Shown one piece after another: positions 1 through 7,113 of a stretch of 19,808 bases of DNA. The stretch comes from Asanoa sp040654855 (lineage in GTDB: Bacteria; Actinomycetota; Actinomycetes; Mycobacteriales; Micromonosporaceae), in the NCBI RefSeq assembly GCF_040654855.1, contig NZ_JBFAIU010000124.1, positions 1-19,808 on the forward strand, in the 5' to 3' direction. The notes beneath the pieces were generated by a model. It ran no database searches and had not been told where the DNA came from. It worked only from the letters and a program-made list of their open reading frames with translations. Numbering within the stretch: the stretch's first letter is position 1; each line of letters begins with the position of its first letter. The position numbers and the translations under genes were made by a program.

Positions 1-204
1 GAGCTCGATCGCGGTCGCGGCAGTCCGGAAGCAGACCCGTACCCCGGACGGCTGGGCCTCGACCAGGTGCAGTTGCGGATCCGGGCTCTGCGCGCGGGCC
101 CAGCCCGGCAGCCGGTGCGGCCGCAGGCCGTGCTCGGTGCGTTCCCACTCGACGGCGCCGCGGAGGAGGCCGGTGGTGATCGGTGTGGTGATCCAGGTGC
201 TCAT
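1..204 (-). CDS. SGNH/GDSL-family hydrolase, N-terminal part (cut by window edge)
   Basis: Sixty-eight codons are visible from an ATG at 204 and the frame runs open off the left edge. The peptide begins MSTWITTPITTGLLRGAVEW and continues with a block containing GLRPHRLPGWAR and then VEAQPSGVRVCFRTAA. I recognise this as the N-terminal beta-rich region that precedes the catalytic domain in actinobacterial SGNH/GDSL hydrolases, esterase- or lipase-like enzymes. The catalytic Ser/Asp/His blocks lie outside the window, so activity cannot be judged. The ATG overlaps the TGA of the upstream TetR gene in an ATGA arrangement, so the two are probably co-transcribed and translationally coupled, and the hydrolase is a likely target of that regulator. 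The family call rests on remembered similarity of this N-terminus. Confidence 0.65.
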   Translation of the reverse strand, partial: MSTWITTPITTGLLRGAVEWERTEHGLRPHRLPGWARAQSPDPQLHLVEAQPSGVRVCFRTAATAIEL

Positions 205-797
205 GACGCCACCTCAGGCGCCGACGGGGCGGGCCAGTGACGCAGCAGGGCGTCGAGGGCGTCCATGATCCGTTCCCAGGATTCCTGCGGGTCGGGATCG
301 CTGTGGTCGAAGCCGCCGGCCAATTCGAGGCTGATGTAGCCGTGGAAGGTGCTGCCGATCAGCCGTACGGCGTGCACCTGGTCGGCCCCCTCGAGGCGGT
401 AACCGAGCAAGATCGCCCGGATCAGCTGAGAGTGCCGCGGTCCGGCACTGATGGCGGCGGTCTGCGGGTCGAGGCGCAGGCGGGCCGCGGCGTACCGGCC
501 CGGATGCTCGCGGGCGTACTCGCGGTAGACAGTGCCCAGCGCGATCAGCGCGTCCCGTCCGGCCCGACCGGCCAGCGCCACGGCGGCGCGGTCGGCCAGC
601 TCGGCCAGGGCGTACACGGTGATCCGGGTCTTGAGGTCGCCGGAGTTCCGCACATGCGAGTACAGGCTCGGCACCTTGACGTCGAACCTCCGCGCGAGTG
701 CGGAGACGGTGACGCCGTCGAAGCCGACCTCGTCGGCCAGCTCCGCGCCGGCCTGCACCAGAAGCTCTGGCGTCACACCCGCTCGGGCCACGTCCAC
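201..797 (-). CDS. TetR/AcrR-family transcriptional regulator
   Basis: About 198 residues, normal for TetR. The N-terminal helix-turn-helix is clear: VTPELLVQAGAELADEVGF, then VTVSALARRFDVKVPSLYSH, the usual recognition helix. The C-terminal half, with EHPGRYAAARLR and FHGYISLELAGGF, matches the WHG-type TetR ligand/dimer domain. The start chosen is GTG at 797, preceded by AGGA nine bases upstream and a run of six G. A GTG at 818 in the same frame is possible, but it lies on top of the predicted -10 element and would add a TTA codon. The gene is followed by the hydrolase with a 4-base overlap. A palindrome at 828-844 inside its promoter suggests autorepression. The effector is unknown. Confidence 0.9.
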   Translation of the reverse strand: MDVARAGVTPELLVQAGAELADEVGFDGVTVSALARRFDVKVPSLYSHVRNSGDLKTRITVYALAELADRAAVALAGRAGRDALIALGTVYREYAREHPGRYAAARLRLDPQTAAISAGPRHSQLIRAILLGYRLEGADQVHAVRLIGSTFHGYISLELAGGFDHSDPDPQESWERIMDALDALLRHWPAPSAPEVAS

Positions 798-816
798 CCC
801 CCCGTTTCCTAATGCC

Positions 817-846
817 ACTATGCAACAGCCTAAAGGTCTTAGGCAA
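817..846 (-). promoter_or_regulatory. Predicted promoter of the TetR-hydrolase operon
   Basis: On the minus strand a -35-like TTGCCT (846-841) and a -10-like CATAGT (822-817) are separated by 18 bases. Transcription would start near 810, which fits translation from the GTG at 797. The assignment is by eye. The 828-844 palindrome fills most of the spacer. Confidence 0.45.
828..844. promoter_or_regulatory. Palindromic operator candidate for the TetR regulator
   Basis: GCCTAA-AGGTC-TTAGGC is a perfect inverted repeat with 6-base arms and a 5-base centre. It lies between the predicted -35 and -10 of the TetR gene. TetR proteins usually bind 15-20 bp palindromes next to their own gene, so size and position both fit. 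No second copy was seen in the window. Confidence 0.55.
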
Positions 847-940
847 ACGGACGCTTGGTCGAACTCCGCGCCTCGATACCGATGCTGCTGCTGGGGCCGT
901 GGTGGTCTTTGAGGTTGGCGCCTCGGCGCTGGGTCGGTTG

Positions 941-2011
941 TCAGCCGCGGGCTGCGACCTTCATGTCGCCTGTGGTGACCGCGCGGATGTGGTCGCTGGC
1001 GAGCAGGCCGTGCGGAATGCCGAGGTCGATGGCGCTGACCTCGTCCAGGCGGACCAGCTGGGAAGGAGTGAGGTCGACCTGCAGGGCGCCCAGGTTGTCT
1101 TCCAGCTGTGGGATGGTGCGCGCGCCGATGATGGGTGCCGTCACGCCCGGGGCTTGCAGTGTCCAGGCCAATGCGACCTGGGCGGGTGTGCTGCCCAGTT
1201 CCGACGCGACCTCCTTCACCACATCAGCGGCGGCAAGGGTACGTTCGGTGACCATTCCCAGGGCAGCGTTGAGGCTCCTGCGACTGCTGGCGGTTTCGCC
1301 GGCAACGGGGCCCGTCGGGTTCAGATCCTCCCGGCCGTACTTGCCGGTGAGCACCCCACCGCCCAGCGGGGAGAAGGGGACCACGCCCAGTCCCATCTCG
1401 CGTGCCATGGGGATCAGGTCGCGCTCCCCGGTTCGCTCGATCAGGCTGTACTCGATCTCCAGCGCGACCAGCGGCGACCATCCGCGCACGTCGGCGATCG
1501 TCTGCATGCGCGACACCTGCCAGGCTGGGGCGCTGGAGATCGCCACGTACAGGACCTTGCCCTGCCTCACCAGGTCGTCTAGGCCGCGCAGGATCTCCTC
1601 CACCGGCGTCCTGAAGTCCCATACGTTCAGATAGAGCAGATCGATGTAATCGGTGTTCAGCTGCCGCAGACTGGCTTCCACCGACGCCGACATGCTCTTG
1701 CGGTGCGTACCCCCGGAATTGGGGTCACCGGGCTGACGCAGCGTCGAGTATTTCGTCGCGAGCACCATTTTGTCGCGGTTGGTGCGGGTGAACTCGCCCA
1801 GCAGTCGCTCGGAGTTGCCGTTGGTGTAGGTGCTCGCGGTGTCGAAGAAGTTGCCGCCGCGCTCGACGTAGGTGTCGAAGAGCTTTCGCGCCTCGGCGCG
1901 GTCGGCGCCCCAGCCCCAATCGGTGCCGAAGGTCGCCGTGCCGAGGGCCAACGGTGAGACCCGCAGCCCGGAGCGGCCCAGCAGCCGGTAGGTGTCGAGG
2001 GTGATCGACAT
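941..2011 (-). CDS. Aldo/keto reductase (catalytic His replaced by Asn)
   Basis: A 356-residue NADPH-dependent oxidoreductase of the AKR superfamily (TIM barrel). From the ATG at 2011, which has GGAGG five bases upstream, the N-terminus shows YRLLGRSGLRVSPLALGTATFG. The active-site block GGNFFDTASTYTNGNSE contains Asp57 and Tyr62, and LATKYS contains Lys87. SPLGGGVLTGKY and the C-terminal GARTIPQLEDNLGAL are typical cofactor and barrel motifs. The fourth catalytic position, normally His in a YLHxWD-like motif, reads YLNVWD here (Asn129, codon AAC at 1627-1625). The gene is divergent from an MmyB-like regulator, which probably controls it. An alternative ATG lies one codon upstream at 2014. 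Substrate unknown. Confidence 0.9.
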   Translation of the reverse strand: MSITLDTYRLLGRSGLRVSPLALGTATFGTDWGWGADRAEARKLFDTYVERGGNFFDTASTYTNGNSERLLGEFTRTNRDKMVLATKYSTLRQPGDPNSGGTHRKSMSASVEASLRQLNTDYIDLLYLNVWDFRTPVEEILRGLDDLVRQGKVLYVAISSAPAWQVSRMQTIADVRGWSPLVALEIEYSLIERTGERDLIPMAREMGLGVVPFSPLGGGVLTGKYGREDLNPTGPVAGETASSRRSLNAALGMVTERTLAAADVVKEVASELGSTPAQVALAWTLQAPGVTAPIIGARTIPQLEDNLGALQVDLTPSQLVRLDEVSAIDLGIPHGLLASDHIRAVTTGDMKVAARG

Positions 2012-2077
2012 CATGTCCTCCCGTACTCGTAATCGTCGTCGAGCACCAGCGTGCGACTACGGCGAGTGGGGTGTAAG

Positions 2078-2090
2078 GGAAGGCACTTCC
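2078..2090. promoter_or_regulatory. Inverted repeat between the AKR and MmyB-like regulator genes
   Basis: GGAAG-GCA-CTTCC is a perfect inverted repeat with 5-base arms, in the 118-base gap between the two divergent start codons. Its central position makes it a candidate site for the neighbouring XRE/MmyB-like regulator acting on one or both promoters. Nothing else in the gap stands out apart from the Shine-Dalgarno sequence of the reductase. Confidence 0.4.
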
Positions 2091-2129
2091 TGGGAACACC
2101 AGTCCTACGCCTGGCTGTTACAACACGTC

Positions 2130-2963
2130 ATGAAGACCAGCGCCGTGGACGTGACAAAGGAGCTGGCCGTGTTCCTGCGGACCCGGCGCGAACGCCTGGA
2201 TCCGGAGGAACTAGGTCTGCCGCTACGTCGGAACGCCAGGCGGACCCCAGGACTGCGCCGCGAAGAAGTCGCCGAGCTCGCCGGGGTCAGCACGGACTAC
2301 ATCGTCCGGCTGGAACAGGCCCGCGGGCTGCGGCCGTCGGCGGACGTCGTGGAGGCGCTGGCACGGGCGCTGCGCCTCGCCCCGGACGAACGCGCCTACC
2401 TCTTCGGCCTGGCCCAGCACCGCCCGCGCAACGCCGACAAGCTCGCCACCACCGCGGCGCCGGCGCTCGTCAGCCTTCTAGCCGACTTGTCGCCGCGGCC
2501 GGCGATGCTGATGAACCATCGCTACGACATCCTTGCCTGGAACAACGAAATGGCGAGGCTACTGCTCGATTTCGATACCCTGCCGCCGGGACAGCGCAAT
2601 GCGATGTGGCTGTGCCTGCTGCACTTGGCGATACGCGATTTCTACGTCGACCGGGACCGCGTCGTGCGGGACGGGGTCGCCCACCTGCGCGCTGCGTGGG
2701 CAGCGCACCCGGAGGACCAGGCGCTGACCGACCTCATCGCCGAATGCGCCGCGCGTGACGACGAATTCGCGCGACTGTGGGCCGAGCGAGACGTCAAGGC
2801 CAACGGCCGCGGACGGAAAGTGATGCGGCATCCAGAAGCCGGTGTGGTCACCGTCGAGTTCGAAACGCTTACCCCACTTCAAGATCCGGACCAGCTGTTG
2901 GTGATCTACCGCGCAGCGGACGACCAGAGCCAGTCGGCATTGGACGAGTTGTGGGCGCGGTGA
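2130..2963 (+). CDS. XRE-type regulator with MmyB-like ligand-binding domain
   Basis: 277 residues from the ATG at 2130. Residues about 10-90 form an XRE helix-turn-helix, with RTPGLRREEVAELAGVSTDY followed by RLEQARGLRPSADVVEALAR. The rest matches the MmyB-like (MLTR) PAS-like ligand-binding domain: LLADLSPRPAMLMNHRYDIL, AWNNEMARLL, and the C-terminal LTPLQDPDQLLVIYRA. Such regulators usually stand beside and divergent from an oxidoreductase gene, as here with the aldo/keto reductase. The start is not settled: the ATG at 2130 has no Shine-Dalgarno, while a GTG at 2169 has AAAGGAG six bases upstream but would remove the first conserved residues. The frame also runs open upstream to 1992, inside the reductase gene, without family similarity. 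Confidence 0.88.
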   Translation: MKTSAVDVTKELAVFLRTRRERLDPEELGLPLRRNARRTPGLRREEVAELAGVSTDYIVRLEQARGLRPSADVVEALARALRLAPDERAYLFGLAQHRPRNADKLATTAAPALVSLLADLSPRPAMLMNHRYDILAWNNEMARLLLDFDTLPPGQRNAMWLCLLHLAIRDFYVDRDRVVRDGVAHLRAAWAAHPEDQALTDLIAECAARDDEFARLWAERDVKANGRGRKVMRHPEAGVVTVEFETLTPLQDPDQLLVIYRAADDQSQSALDELWAR

Positions 2964-3000
2964 TGTCGGACCGCCCATGATTGGCCGAGTTGAACCGCCG

Positions 3001-3051
3001 TTCCGCCACTGGCGGCGGAATGACGTCGATCGCCCGCCGTTCGACCGGCGG
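3001..3051. other. Two GC-rich hairpins downstream of the MmyB-like gene
   Basis: The first inverted repeat pairs TTCCGCC (3001-3007) with GGCGGAA (3014-3020). The second pairs CCGCCG (3034-3039) with CGGCGG (3046-3051). They start about 40 bases after the regulator's stop codon and may end its transcript, but no T-run follows either hairpin. Confidence 0.35.
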
Positions 3052-3081
3052 CGTTAGTGTCGCGCTCGATCTCTGAAGCCC

Positions 3082-3118
3082 GGAACAAAGCAAAGCGCCG
3101 GAGTCGAGGACTCCGGCG
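3082..3118 (-). terminator. Intrinsic-type terminator of the tRNA-Leu gene
   Basis: CGCCGGAGTC (3096-3105) and GACTCCGGCG (3109-3118) form a perfect 10-base stem with a 3-base loop. On the minus strand the stem is followed by GCTTTGCTTTGTTCC, which is T-rich for this genome. It begins 12 bases beyond the 3' end of the tRNA, the expected place for its terminator. Confidence 0.75.
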
Positions 3119-3130
3119 ATCAAGATCAAG

Positions 3131-3214
3131 TGTCCGAGGGGGGACTTGAACCCCCACGCCCTATACGGGCACTAGCACCTCAAGCTAGCGCGTCTGCCAT
3201 TCCGCCACCCGGAC
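3131..3214 (-). tRNA. tRNA-Leu, anticodon GAG
   Basis: On the minus strand the gene runs 84 bases. The acceptor stem pairs GTCCGGG with CTCGGAC. The anticodon stem pairs CTAGC with GCTAG around the loop TTGAGGT, giving anticodon GAG, which reads CUC and CUU. A long variable arm (GCCC...GGGC) marks a class II tRNA, and the T arm has GGGGGTTCAAGTCCCCC. The discriminator is A and no CCA is encoded. A TAAACT hexamer lies 15 bases upstream and may be the -10 element, without a convincing -35. No integrase or duplicated tRNA end is present, so there is no sign that this tRNA is an occupied integration site. Confidence 0.96.
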
Positions 3215-3325
3215 TTGTCTTGCGCGACCCAGTTTACCGGGACGCACGGGCGCTAACTGTACACGACAGGTTGGGGCGTGCGGCTCGGGGGGCAAAACCG
3301 GTCGCGTGTCACGGCGGCCCCGGCA

Positions 3326-3331
3326 GACACT
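3326..3331 (+). promoter_or_regulatory. Leaderless-type -10 element of the RidA-family gene
   Basis: GACACT is followed by six bases and then the ATG at 3338. This spacing puts the transcript start at the start codon. No good -35 was seen and there is no Shine-Dalgarno. Confidence 0.4.
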
Positions 3332-3337
3332 ACCGCC

Positions 3338-3748
3338 ATGACGATCTCCAGGTTCAATCCCGAGGGGCTGCACAACCCGCCCGGCTACCACCATGTCACC
3401 GTTGTGACCAGCGGGAAGACCGCTCACCTCGCTGGGCAGTGTCCGCTCGACCCCGCCGGGAACGTGGTCGGCGGTGGGGTGCTGGCCCAGGTCGATCAGG
3501 TCGTCGAGAACACCCGAATCGCGCTCGCGAGTGTCGGGGCCACGCCGGACGATGTGGTGCGGACCGTTATATACGTGACGGACGACGCGGATCGGTCACT
3601 CGGTGAGGTCTGGGAGCGGTTGCGAGCGTCGCCGCTGGGACCCGCCTTCACCACCGCGAGCACCCTTGTCGGCGTCTCGCGGCTCGGGTTCGAAGGCCAG
3701 CTCGTCGAGGTCGACGTCACCGCCGCGCTCAGTGACCCAGCCACGTAA
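3338..3748 (+). CDS. RidA-family (YjgF/YER057c/UK114) protein, arginine-less type
   Basis: 136 residues, typical for this small trimeric family. Characteristic blocks are TAHLAGQCPLDPAGNVVGGG, QVVENTRIALASVGATPDDV and VRTVIYVTD, ending LVEVDVTAA. In RidA proper the block ARSCVEV carries the arginine that binds the imine/enamine substrate. Here the matching block is ASTLVGV, with Ser108 at that position, while the downstream Glu124 is kept. This points to one of the Rid subfamilies without proven 2-iminobutanoate deaminase activity. The start is ATG at 3338, at the family's normal N-terminus. The last 20 bases overlap the end of the convergent O-methyltransferase gene. Confidence 0.85.
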   Translation: MTISRFNPEGLHNPPGYHHVTVVTSGKTAHLAGQCPLDPAGNVVGGGVLAQVDQVVENTRIALASVGATPDDVVRTVIYVTDDADRSLGEVWERLRASPLGPAFTTASTLVGVSRLGFEGQLVEVDVTAALSDPAT

Positions 3749-4295
3749 CGGATAAACCCTTACCAACCGGCACGGTGGCCGATCGGCAGCGGGACTCCGA
3801 ACCGATCAGCGCAAGGAACGGAGCGACCTCCGTCGGGTGCGACAGCACGTTGTCGACCGCCAGCACCCCGCCCGGGCGCAGCACCCGCAGCGGATGCGGC
3901 CACCACCCCTCGTATTCCGTGCGTTCCGCGTCCAGGAAGAGGAGATCGACCGAACCCGACGGGAGCGCGGCCAGATAGGAGCCGCCCTCCAGCAACCGCA
4001 GCTCGACCGACACGCCGGCCCGCCGCAGGTTCGTGCGTAGGCCCGGCCATTCCTGCGTGTCCACCGACACGACCCGGCCGCCGACGTCCCGGGCCGCCAG
4101 TGCCAGCCAGATCGTCGAGTAGCCGTTCGACGTGCCGATCTCGACCACCCGCCGCGCGCCGGCGATGCGGACCAGTTGGGCGAGCAACGCCGCTGTGTCC
4201 GGCTCCAGGTTGCGTCGGCGGAGCAGGCGGTCCGGTTGGGCGGCGTCATGATGCACGCCGTCCGCGTACAAGTCGGCCAGGAACCCCGGCTCCAC
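3729..4295 (-). CDS. SAM-dependent O-methyltransferase-like protein, last gene of the sugar operon
   Basis: 188 residues from a GTG at 4295, with GAGG seven bases upstream. The Rossmann-type SAM-binding site is clear: ARRVVEIGTSNGYSTIWLAL (motif I), VVSVD (motif II), then SVDLLFLDAERTEYEGWWPH and RVLRPGGVLAVDNVLSHP. The N-terminal RLLRRRNLEPDTAALL and the overall length fit the catechol/caffeoyl-CoA O-methyltransferase-like group (family 3 or 24). The gene starts 9 bases after the upstream dehydrogenase stop, so it belongs to the polyol operon. A methyltransferase is unusual there; acting on an O-methylated polyol or a small hydroxylated compound is only a guess. Its 3' end overlaps the RidA-family gene by 20 bases, convergently. 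Confidence 0.85.
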   Translation of the reverse strand: MEPGFLADLYADGVHHDAAQPDRLLRRRNLEPDTAALLAQLVRIAGARRVVEIGTSNGYSTIWLALAARDVGGRVVSVDTQEWPGLRTNLRRAGVSVELRLLEGGSYLAALPSGSVDLLFLDAERTEYEGWWPHPLRVLRPGGVLAVDNVLSHPTEVAPFLALIGSESRCRSATVPVGKGLSVTWLGH

Positions 4296-4304
4296 AGCTT
4301 CACC

Positions 4305-5255
4305 TCACGAGGTCACCACGGCGACCGGCTCGCCGCCGTTCTGCAACGACCGTACGCCTGCTTCGCTCGCCGCGGTGGCCGCGAACCCGTCCCATACACC
4401 CGGGCCGGCGACGCGACCGTCCACACAAGAGGAGACCCACGCCTGGACTTCGAGGTCGTACGCGGACGCGAAACGGGCGCGGAAGTCGGCCGGCAGCGGG
4501 CGCGGTGCGTCGACGAACAGGCTCCCGGTCTCGCCCACCGCCTCGCAGCGGACCTCGTAACCCACCTGGCTGTTGATGAAGACCTCGGTCGTCGCGATCC
4601 CGCCGCCGGCCATCCGGAACACCGCCACCAAGGGGTCGGAGACACCGGCCGGTGCCAGCCGCGAGGGCAACGGGGTCAGCACGCTCACCGTCGCGATCTC
4701 GTCGGCGAACAGCCACCGCGCGACGTCGACCTCGTGCACCAGCGAGTCGCGCACGATCATCTCGGACCGGAAGGACGCCGGGGCCGACATGTTGCGGTGG
4801 ACATTGTGGAGCACCAAGAGCCGGCCGATGGACGACAAACCAGACTGCAGCCGGGTGTACGACGGGTCGTAGCGCCGCATGAATCCCACCTGCAGCAGGC
4901 GCCGGCCCACGGCCCGTTCAGCCGCGACGAGCCGGCGGGCCGACGACGTGGACAACGTCAGCGGCTTCTCGCACAGCACGTACTTCCCGTAGGACAGGCA
5001 TGCCAGCACCTGTTCCTCGTGCGCCTCACCCGGCGACGCGATCAGCACGGCGTCCACGTCGTCGTCGGCTATCAGCTCGAGCGGCGACGGTGAAACCCGT
5101 ACACCGGGAAACGTGGCGGCGACTGCCGACGCCCGCGCGAGGTCCGGGTCGGACACCGCGACGAGTGCGGCACCGACGACGCGCTGCGCGAGCCGTGCGG
5201 CGTGGTCCGCACCCATCACCCCGACGCCGACCACGCCTACCCGCAGATCGCTCAC
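4305..5255 (-). CDS. Gfo/Idh/MocA-family NAD(P)-dependent dehydrogenase (second copy)
   Basis: 316 residues from GTG at 5255, giving MSDLRVGVVGVGVMGADHAA. The dinucleotide-binding motif GVGVMG is at residues 10-15, the signature CEKP puts the catalytic Lys at 97, and RDSLVHEVDVARW supplies Asp170 and His174 in the D-x3-H pattern of inositol 2-dehydrogenase. All three catalytic positions are kept, so it should oxidise a cyclic polyol or sugar hydroxyl using NAD(P). Its GTG overlaps the TGA of the transporter ATPase by 4 bases (GTGA), and the methyltransferase follows 9 bases after its stop. It differs widely from the Gfo/Idh gene at the head of the operon, suggesting a successive or alternative oxidation step rather than a recent duplicate. 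Confidence 0.88.
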   Translation of the reverse strand: MSDLRVGVVGVGVMGADHAARLAQRVVGAALVAVSDPDLARASAVAATFPGVRVSPSPLELIADDDVDAVLIASPGEAHEEQVLACLSYGKYVLCEKPLTLSTSSARRLVAAERAVGRRLLQVGFMRRYDPSYTRLQSGLSSIGRLLVLHNVHRNMSAPASFRSEMIVRDSLVHEVDVARWLFADEIATVSVLTPLPSRLAPAGVSDPLVAVFRMAGGGIATTEVFINSQVGYEVRCEAVGETGSLFVDAPRPLPADFRARFASAYDLEVQAWVSSCVDGRVAGPGVWDGFAATAASEAGVRSLQNGGEPVAVVTS

Positions 5256-6076
5256 GGGGACGAGACCGAGCCCGGTGCCAGTGAAGCCGGCGGCACCACC
5301 TTCCCGGGATCGGCAGCCCGCAGCTCGTGGCTCAGCTCCGTCAGCTCCTCGCCACCCGCCATCTCCGCCGCGAGCCGGTCCAGCGTCAGCTCGTCGCGGT
5401 GCGCGTCGAGCACCACCCGGCCCAGCTTGAGGATCACGAAGTGGTTGCCGACCAGATAGGCGTGGTGCGGGTTGTGGGTGATGAAGATGACGCCCAGGCC
5501 GGCGTCGCGCGCCTTGACCACGTAGCGCAGCACCACGCCGGACTGCTTCACGCCCAGAGCGGCCGTGGGCTCGTCGAGGATGATGACCCGCGCTCCGAAG
5601 TAGATGGCCCGCGCGATCGCCACGCACTGCCGCTGCCCGCCCGAGAGGCTCGCCACCGGCCGGTCGAGGTCCGGGATCTCGATGCCCATCTTGGACAGTT
5701 CGGAAGCGCAGATCCGCTTCATCGCGGCGATGTCGAGCATGCGGAGCAGACCAGACCGCAGCTCGTTCCCCAGGAAGAAGTTTCGCCACACCGACATCAG
5801 CGGCGCCAGCGCCAGGTCCTGGTAGACCGTCGCGATGCCGGCCGCCTGCGCCTCGCGGGGCGACCCGAACGAGACCGGCGAGCCGTCGAGCGACACGACG
5901 CCCGCGGTGTGCGGGTGCAGCCCCGACACGATCTTGATCAGGGTGGACTTGCCCGCGCCGTTGTCGCCGAGCACGCAGGTCACCTCGCCCTGCCGCACCG
6001 ACAGCGAGACGTCCCGCAGCGCGTGGACGTTCCCGTAGCTCTTTCCGACGTTCTCCAACGAGAGGATCGCAGTCAT
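5252..6076 (-). CDS. CUT2-type sugar ABC transporter, single-domain ATPase
   Basis: 274 residues from ATG at 6076. Walker A GDNGAGKST is at residues 37-45, the Q-loop in VYQDLAL at about 86, the ABC signature LSGGQ at 144-148, Walker B VIILDEP at 164-170 and the H-loop His at 201 in FITHNPHHAY. RbsA/XylG-type ATPases of this class usually have two fused nucleotide-binding domains of about 500 residues. This one has a single domain, like the FrcA-type transporters, so it should act as a homodimer. The ATG overlaps the permease stop (ATGA), and its own stop overlaps the next start, so four genes are translationally coupled. No Shine-Dalgarno is obvious at this start. Confidence 0.93.
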   Translation of the reverse strand: MTAILSLENVGKSYGNVHALRDVSLSVRQGEVTCVLGDNGAGKSTLIKIVSGLHPHTAGVVSLDGSPVSFGSPREAQAAGIATVYQDLALAPLMSVWRNFFLGNELRSGLLRMLDIAAMKRICASELSKMGIEIPDLDRPVASLSGGQRQCVAIARAIYFGARVIILDEPTAALGVKQSGVVLRYVVKARDAGLGVIFITHNPHHAYLVGNHFVILKLGRVVLDAHRDELTLDRLAAEMAGGEELTELSHELRAADPGKVVPPASLAPGSVSSP

Positions 6077-7113
6077 CGCAGATCGGCCCGCCTCTTCACG
6101 TACAGGTTGACGATCGTCGCCAGCAGCAGCATCACACCGAGGAAGGTCCGGAACCAGTCCGGGTTCCAGCCCGCGTAGTTGATGCCCAGCTGGGTCATGC
6201 CGAAGATGAGCGCCCCGATCGAGGCGCCGACCACCGACCCGTAGCCACCGGTCAGCAGGCACCCGCCGATCACCGCGGCGATGATGAAGATGAACTCCTT
6301 GCCGACGCCCTCCCCGGACTGCACGGTGTTGAACTGGAACAGCAGGTGCATGCCGGACAGCCAGGCGCAGAAGCCGACGGTCATGAACAGGCCGACCTTC
6401 GTCGCGCGCACCGGCACGCCGACCGCCCGGGCCGCGGCCGCGTCACCGCCGACCGCGAAGATCCAGTTGCCGATCCGGGTACGCAGCAGCACGTACGCGC
6501 CGATGAGCGTGAGAAGCAGCCAGTACAACACGGTTATCTTGAGATTGATCGGACCAATGGTCACCTCAGATCCGAAGACCGCGCGCGCGCTCGCGAACCC
6601 GTCCATGTCGTTGATGCCGGCGCTGGCCACGTTGCCGGTCGCGAGCCGCGTGACGCCCAGGTTGACGCCCTGCAGGATGAAGAACGTGCCGAGCGTGACC
6701 AGGAAGCTCGGCAACCCGGTGCGCAGCAGCAGCCAGCCGTTGAACGCCCCGATCGCCACGGCCAGCACCAGCGAGAACAGCACACCGACCCAGACGTTGA
6801 GGCCGAAGTTCCACGCCAGCAACGAGCCGGACAGGCCCGCGGTGGTCACCGCCACGCCGGCCGACAGGTCGAACTCGCCACCGATCATCAGGAGCGCCAC
6901 TGGTACGGCCATCATGCCGATCGTCGAGGCTCCATAGAGGATCGTCCCGATGTTGGCGACGTTGCGGAACGGCTCGGCCACCGCCATGAACAGCAGGAAG
7001 ATGACGACGGCGGCGACCAGCGAGCCGACCTCGGGCCGGCTCAGCACCCGGGCCGCGAGCGGCCGGCCGGCGACCCGGTCATCCCGGGCCGCCAGCTCCT
7101 CGACGGTGCTCAC
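6073..7113 (-). CDS. CUT2-type sugar ABC transporter, permease
   Basis: 346 residues from GTG at 7113. After about 30 hydrophilic residues come roughly nine or ten membrane segments, the first near VGSLVAAVVIFLLFMAVAEP. The family hallmark MIGGEFDLSAGVAVTTAGLS follows, then GLPSFLVTLGTFFILQG, GVPVRATKVGLF, and the C-terminal block IIAAVIGGCLLTGGYGSVVG. These are typical of ribose, xylose and inositol permeases of the RbsC/XylH class (BPD_transp_2). It would form the membrane channel with the ATPase and the lipoprotein encoded on either side. The GTG overlaps the binding-protein stop by 4 bases. Confidence 0.93.
   Translation of the reverse strand: MSTVEELAARDDRVAGRPLAARVLSRPEVGSLVAAVVIFLLFMAVAEPFRNVANIGTILYGASTIGMMAVPVALLMIGGEFDLSAGVAVTTAGLSGSLLAWNFGLNVWVGVLFSLVLAVAIGAFNGWLLLRTGLPSFLVTLGTFFILQGVNLGVTRLATGNVASAGINDMDGFASARAVFGSEVTIGPINLKITVLYWLLLTLIGAYVLLRTRIGNWIFAVGGDAAAARAVGVPVRATKVGLFMTVGFCAWLSGMHLLFQFNTVQSGEGVGKEFIFIIAAVIGGCLLTGGYGSVVGASIGALIFGMTQLGINYAGWNPDWFRTFLGVMLLLATIVNLYVKRRADLR

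Noticed and set aside
1992..2129. Upstream extension of the MmyB-like regulator
   Set aside because: These 46 codons overlap the start of the reductase gene and carry no conserved residues. The family begins near KELAVFLRTRRERL.
3131..3214. tRNA-Leu as an attachment site for an integrated element
   Set aside because: No integrase, excisionase or second copy of the tRNA 3' end was found in the window.
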